Shown here piece after piece: positions 62,085 to 64,000 of a stretch of 64,000 bases of DNA. Location: the NCBI GenBank assembly GCA_030278955.1, contig JAOANR010000001.1, positions 41,752,890-41,816,889 on the forward strand. Reading direction: 5' to 3'. Under the pieces are notes generated by a model. That model searched no databases, was not told the DNA's origin, and was given only the letters and a program-made list of their open reading frames with translations. This stretch comes from Hygrophila difformis. Lineage: Eukaryota; Streptophyta; Magnoliopsida; Lamiales; Acanthaceae. A program made the translations under genes and the position numbers. How positions within the stretch are numbered: the first letter of the stretch is position 1; each line of letters starts with the position of its first letter.

Positions 62085-64000
62085 TGCTGCCAAAATTTTG
62101 ATTTTCCATCCTCCTATCATTTAATTAATTGAACCCTCTAGTTATAACGATTGATGATTGTAATTAGCAATGGTTAAATCACTAATTGTTATGATTAAAG
62201 AATCTTTGTTCAATTGTCATTAAAATACTTTTCTATAAACAAAACCATGATGCCTTAAACAGATAATCCGGATTGTAATCAATTATGGTAGAAGGGATTA
62301 TTTAAGCCATCACATGTGGATTGAATCCATAACCTTGCATGAGAAACCAATGTCTCTCATGTAAGTTCTCCTTTGTATTCTATTTTATTTTATTTTGTCT
62401 TTTGCGTATTGTGTGTAACAATTAGTAAAGAATACACCAGACTAATGTTGGCGGGTATTCCCTCACGGATAACTAGCTCGTATTCTGGGTATTAATTACT
62501 AAGTGTTATTTTGCATGGTCTGGATGGCAGTCAGTGGAAGCCTTGGCGGTTCGTCCATCCGGGATTATAATAGCTGCTCAGCTGACTCCTATCCGGATAC
62601 AGTTTCCCTTTCTTTATCTTAATTTCCAAACCCAAATTCTAATCTGTAGTGTGCATCAGTCAACATCTGTCAATGCTGACTAATGATCATTATAGAAAAG
62701 AAGCATGTAGGTTTTTATCTGAATTCATGGACAGTGGAGGCTCATCTGGCATTGACACTGTCATTATAGGGTCTAAGATGTTCAAATTCGCTCCATCCGA
62801 GTAATTGGGAAATTGGACAGTAGATGTTTATAGTCCACCTGATTATTCTGCCTTTACTTTGGTCCTCTGACCACCCCATATTTGTGTTTCACTCTCTGTC
62901 TAGATCCACCTCTATATTTTGGGTCAATTGATTTTACACTTCCATATATCCATATGCATGACAATATTATGTACTAATGTGGTCTATAATATTTTGGGAT
63001 CCTTCCCTTGGACAATAGAAGTCTAGATTTTAAACAGATATTGCATATTAAATTTCCAACAAAAATTCATTTCTAAAATCCGGATCTGAGTAAGGGATAA
63101 AATCCTCAGTTATGACTAATTCACATTCTGTCAAGGGTTGATTTTGGGAAATCAGAAGCAGAGTCAGCGATTAGGTCTCATTTAGACTGAAAGGTTCTGT
63201 GTTTTAATTGAGAGTCTAGTACCTGTTTAGGGAATGATTTTCAGATTCATTATTTTCCAAAATTGCTGTTTGTTGGGAATTTGAGATTAAAAATTACACC
63301 GAGATGGGGTCCACTTGGACTCAAATACAGTGTAGTAAATAATTTTAGAGAAACAACATCCAGGCCTTGGTTATTTTCTAAGATAGGGTTGAGTTTTCTT
63401 TCAACTGCTATCCTCTCTCACCAGAGCCTATTTTTTGAGTCCTGAGTGAATGCATCCGGAATGAACTAATTGATTAGTTCGTTTTATTAGTTTGTATCTC
63501 ATAACCACCTGGAAGGAAGTGAACACATGAGCGGTTCACCGAGAACCGAGAATTCTTGATCCATACCCCTTCATTCTGATGGGGAGCTGTCTTTTACTAC
63601 CAGGGTCAGACTTTCAAATCCTCCGAGTGATAGGACTTTATTTGCTTTCTTTACCGCTTTCGTTTAAACGCTTTCGTTAGAGGTCACTCGGTTGTATTGA
63701 GAGTTGCGTAACTGTTACTAGGACTGATAGTTAAGGGATAGTTCAGGCTTGATTAGAATCTTTGGGTGTGACATGGGGGAATGATAGTAGTACTTGGCAC
63801 TTTAATAAATGATTTGTCAGGTGTTGCTCATCCACCACAGATGAAATAACATACCCTGGCCGGGGCAGTTACAAATCTGTGGTATCTTAGAATTTGTGGT
63901 CTTAAGAACATGTAAACTCATGCTGTAAGTACCTGTCTGTTAAAGGGAACGCAGTATTGAGAGCATGAGAATTAGCTATCTGACAGGATTATCCCAAGCA
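62085..64000 (-). repeat. Right arm of the giant inverted repeat (leaves the window)
   Basis: Reverse complement of 58133-60045 through 63980. The last 20 bases (63981-64000) match the sequence just left of the pararetrovirus unit at 50310-50330. The true end is outside the window. Confidence 0.86.

Noticed and set aside
58133..63980. The inverted arms as a pair of LTRs of a retrotransposon
   Set aside because: The arms are in opposite orientation, with no primer site or polypurine tract at their inner edges and no gag/pol between them.

Overview
This is a stretch of flowering-plant nuclear DNA, probably from a eudicot (inference). It is AT-rich, packed with nested plant transposons, and carries intron-containing plant B3 genes and an endogenous plant pararetrovirus. 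I see no rRNA, tRNA, CRISPR array or prokaryote-style operon. Only two host genes can be supported. Both are four-exon, double-B3-domain (REM-type) genes on the minus strand, at 16228-17252 and 41939-43055. They are diverged duplicates of each other with the same intron positions.

Layout, left to right. 1168-9683 is a complete but coding-defective Ty1/copia element on the minus strand, with two LTRs, a 5-bp target duplication, a Met-tRNA primer site, a polypurine tract, gag, pol and an extra 3' ORF. 10744-12680 is a hAT element holding a second TIR element full of short tandem repeats. 13549-15649 is a Helitron with an unexplained GC-rich cargo. The first B3 gene follows. 18403-20043 holds two Stowaway MITEs and a PIF/Harbinger element. 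20114-28693 is a Mutator-like (MULE) foldback interrupted by a 7.4-kb Helitron, which itself contains a hAT MITE and a 5'-truncated LINE. 28843-31287 is a patchwork of TIR elements. 31322-32881 is a MULE with an 11-bp target duplication and possible gene cargo. 32917-38591 is a hAT element with a perfect 8-bp target duplication that holds a 4.1-kb, roughly 30-bp minisatellite. 38600-43055 holds a LINE fragment, MITEs, a SINE-like insert and the second B3 gene. 45627-47572 is a MITE carrying three independent nested insertions.

The last 16 kb is the most unusual part. 50336-58132 is an endogenous caulimovirid with five uninterrupted, slightly overlapping ORFs on the minus strand: a VAP-like coiled-coil protein, a coat protein with a zinc knuckle, a movement protein, protease-RT-RNase H, and a transactivator-like protein. 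It also has a Met-tRNA primer site and an as-1-like/TATA promoter. It is bounded by imperfect inverted repeats of about 110 bp that belong to a MULE-like TIR family also seen at 20114-28693. It lies inside one arm of a giant inverted repeat (58133-60045 against 62085-64000), and the other arm supplies a partial empty-site comparison. A second, truncated copy (48063-49426) starts at the same TIR. The simplest reading is a pararetroviral genome that moved, at least once, as the cargo of a TIR-bounded unit; this is inference. The loop of the giant foldback carries arrays of small TCGCG/CGCGA palindromes.

All transposon boundaries were found by eye from TIRs, target duplications and diagnostic ends. 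Percent identities and family assignments need alignment to confirm.
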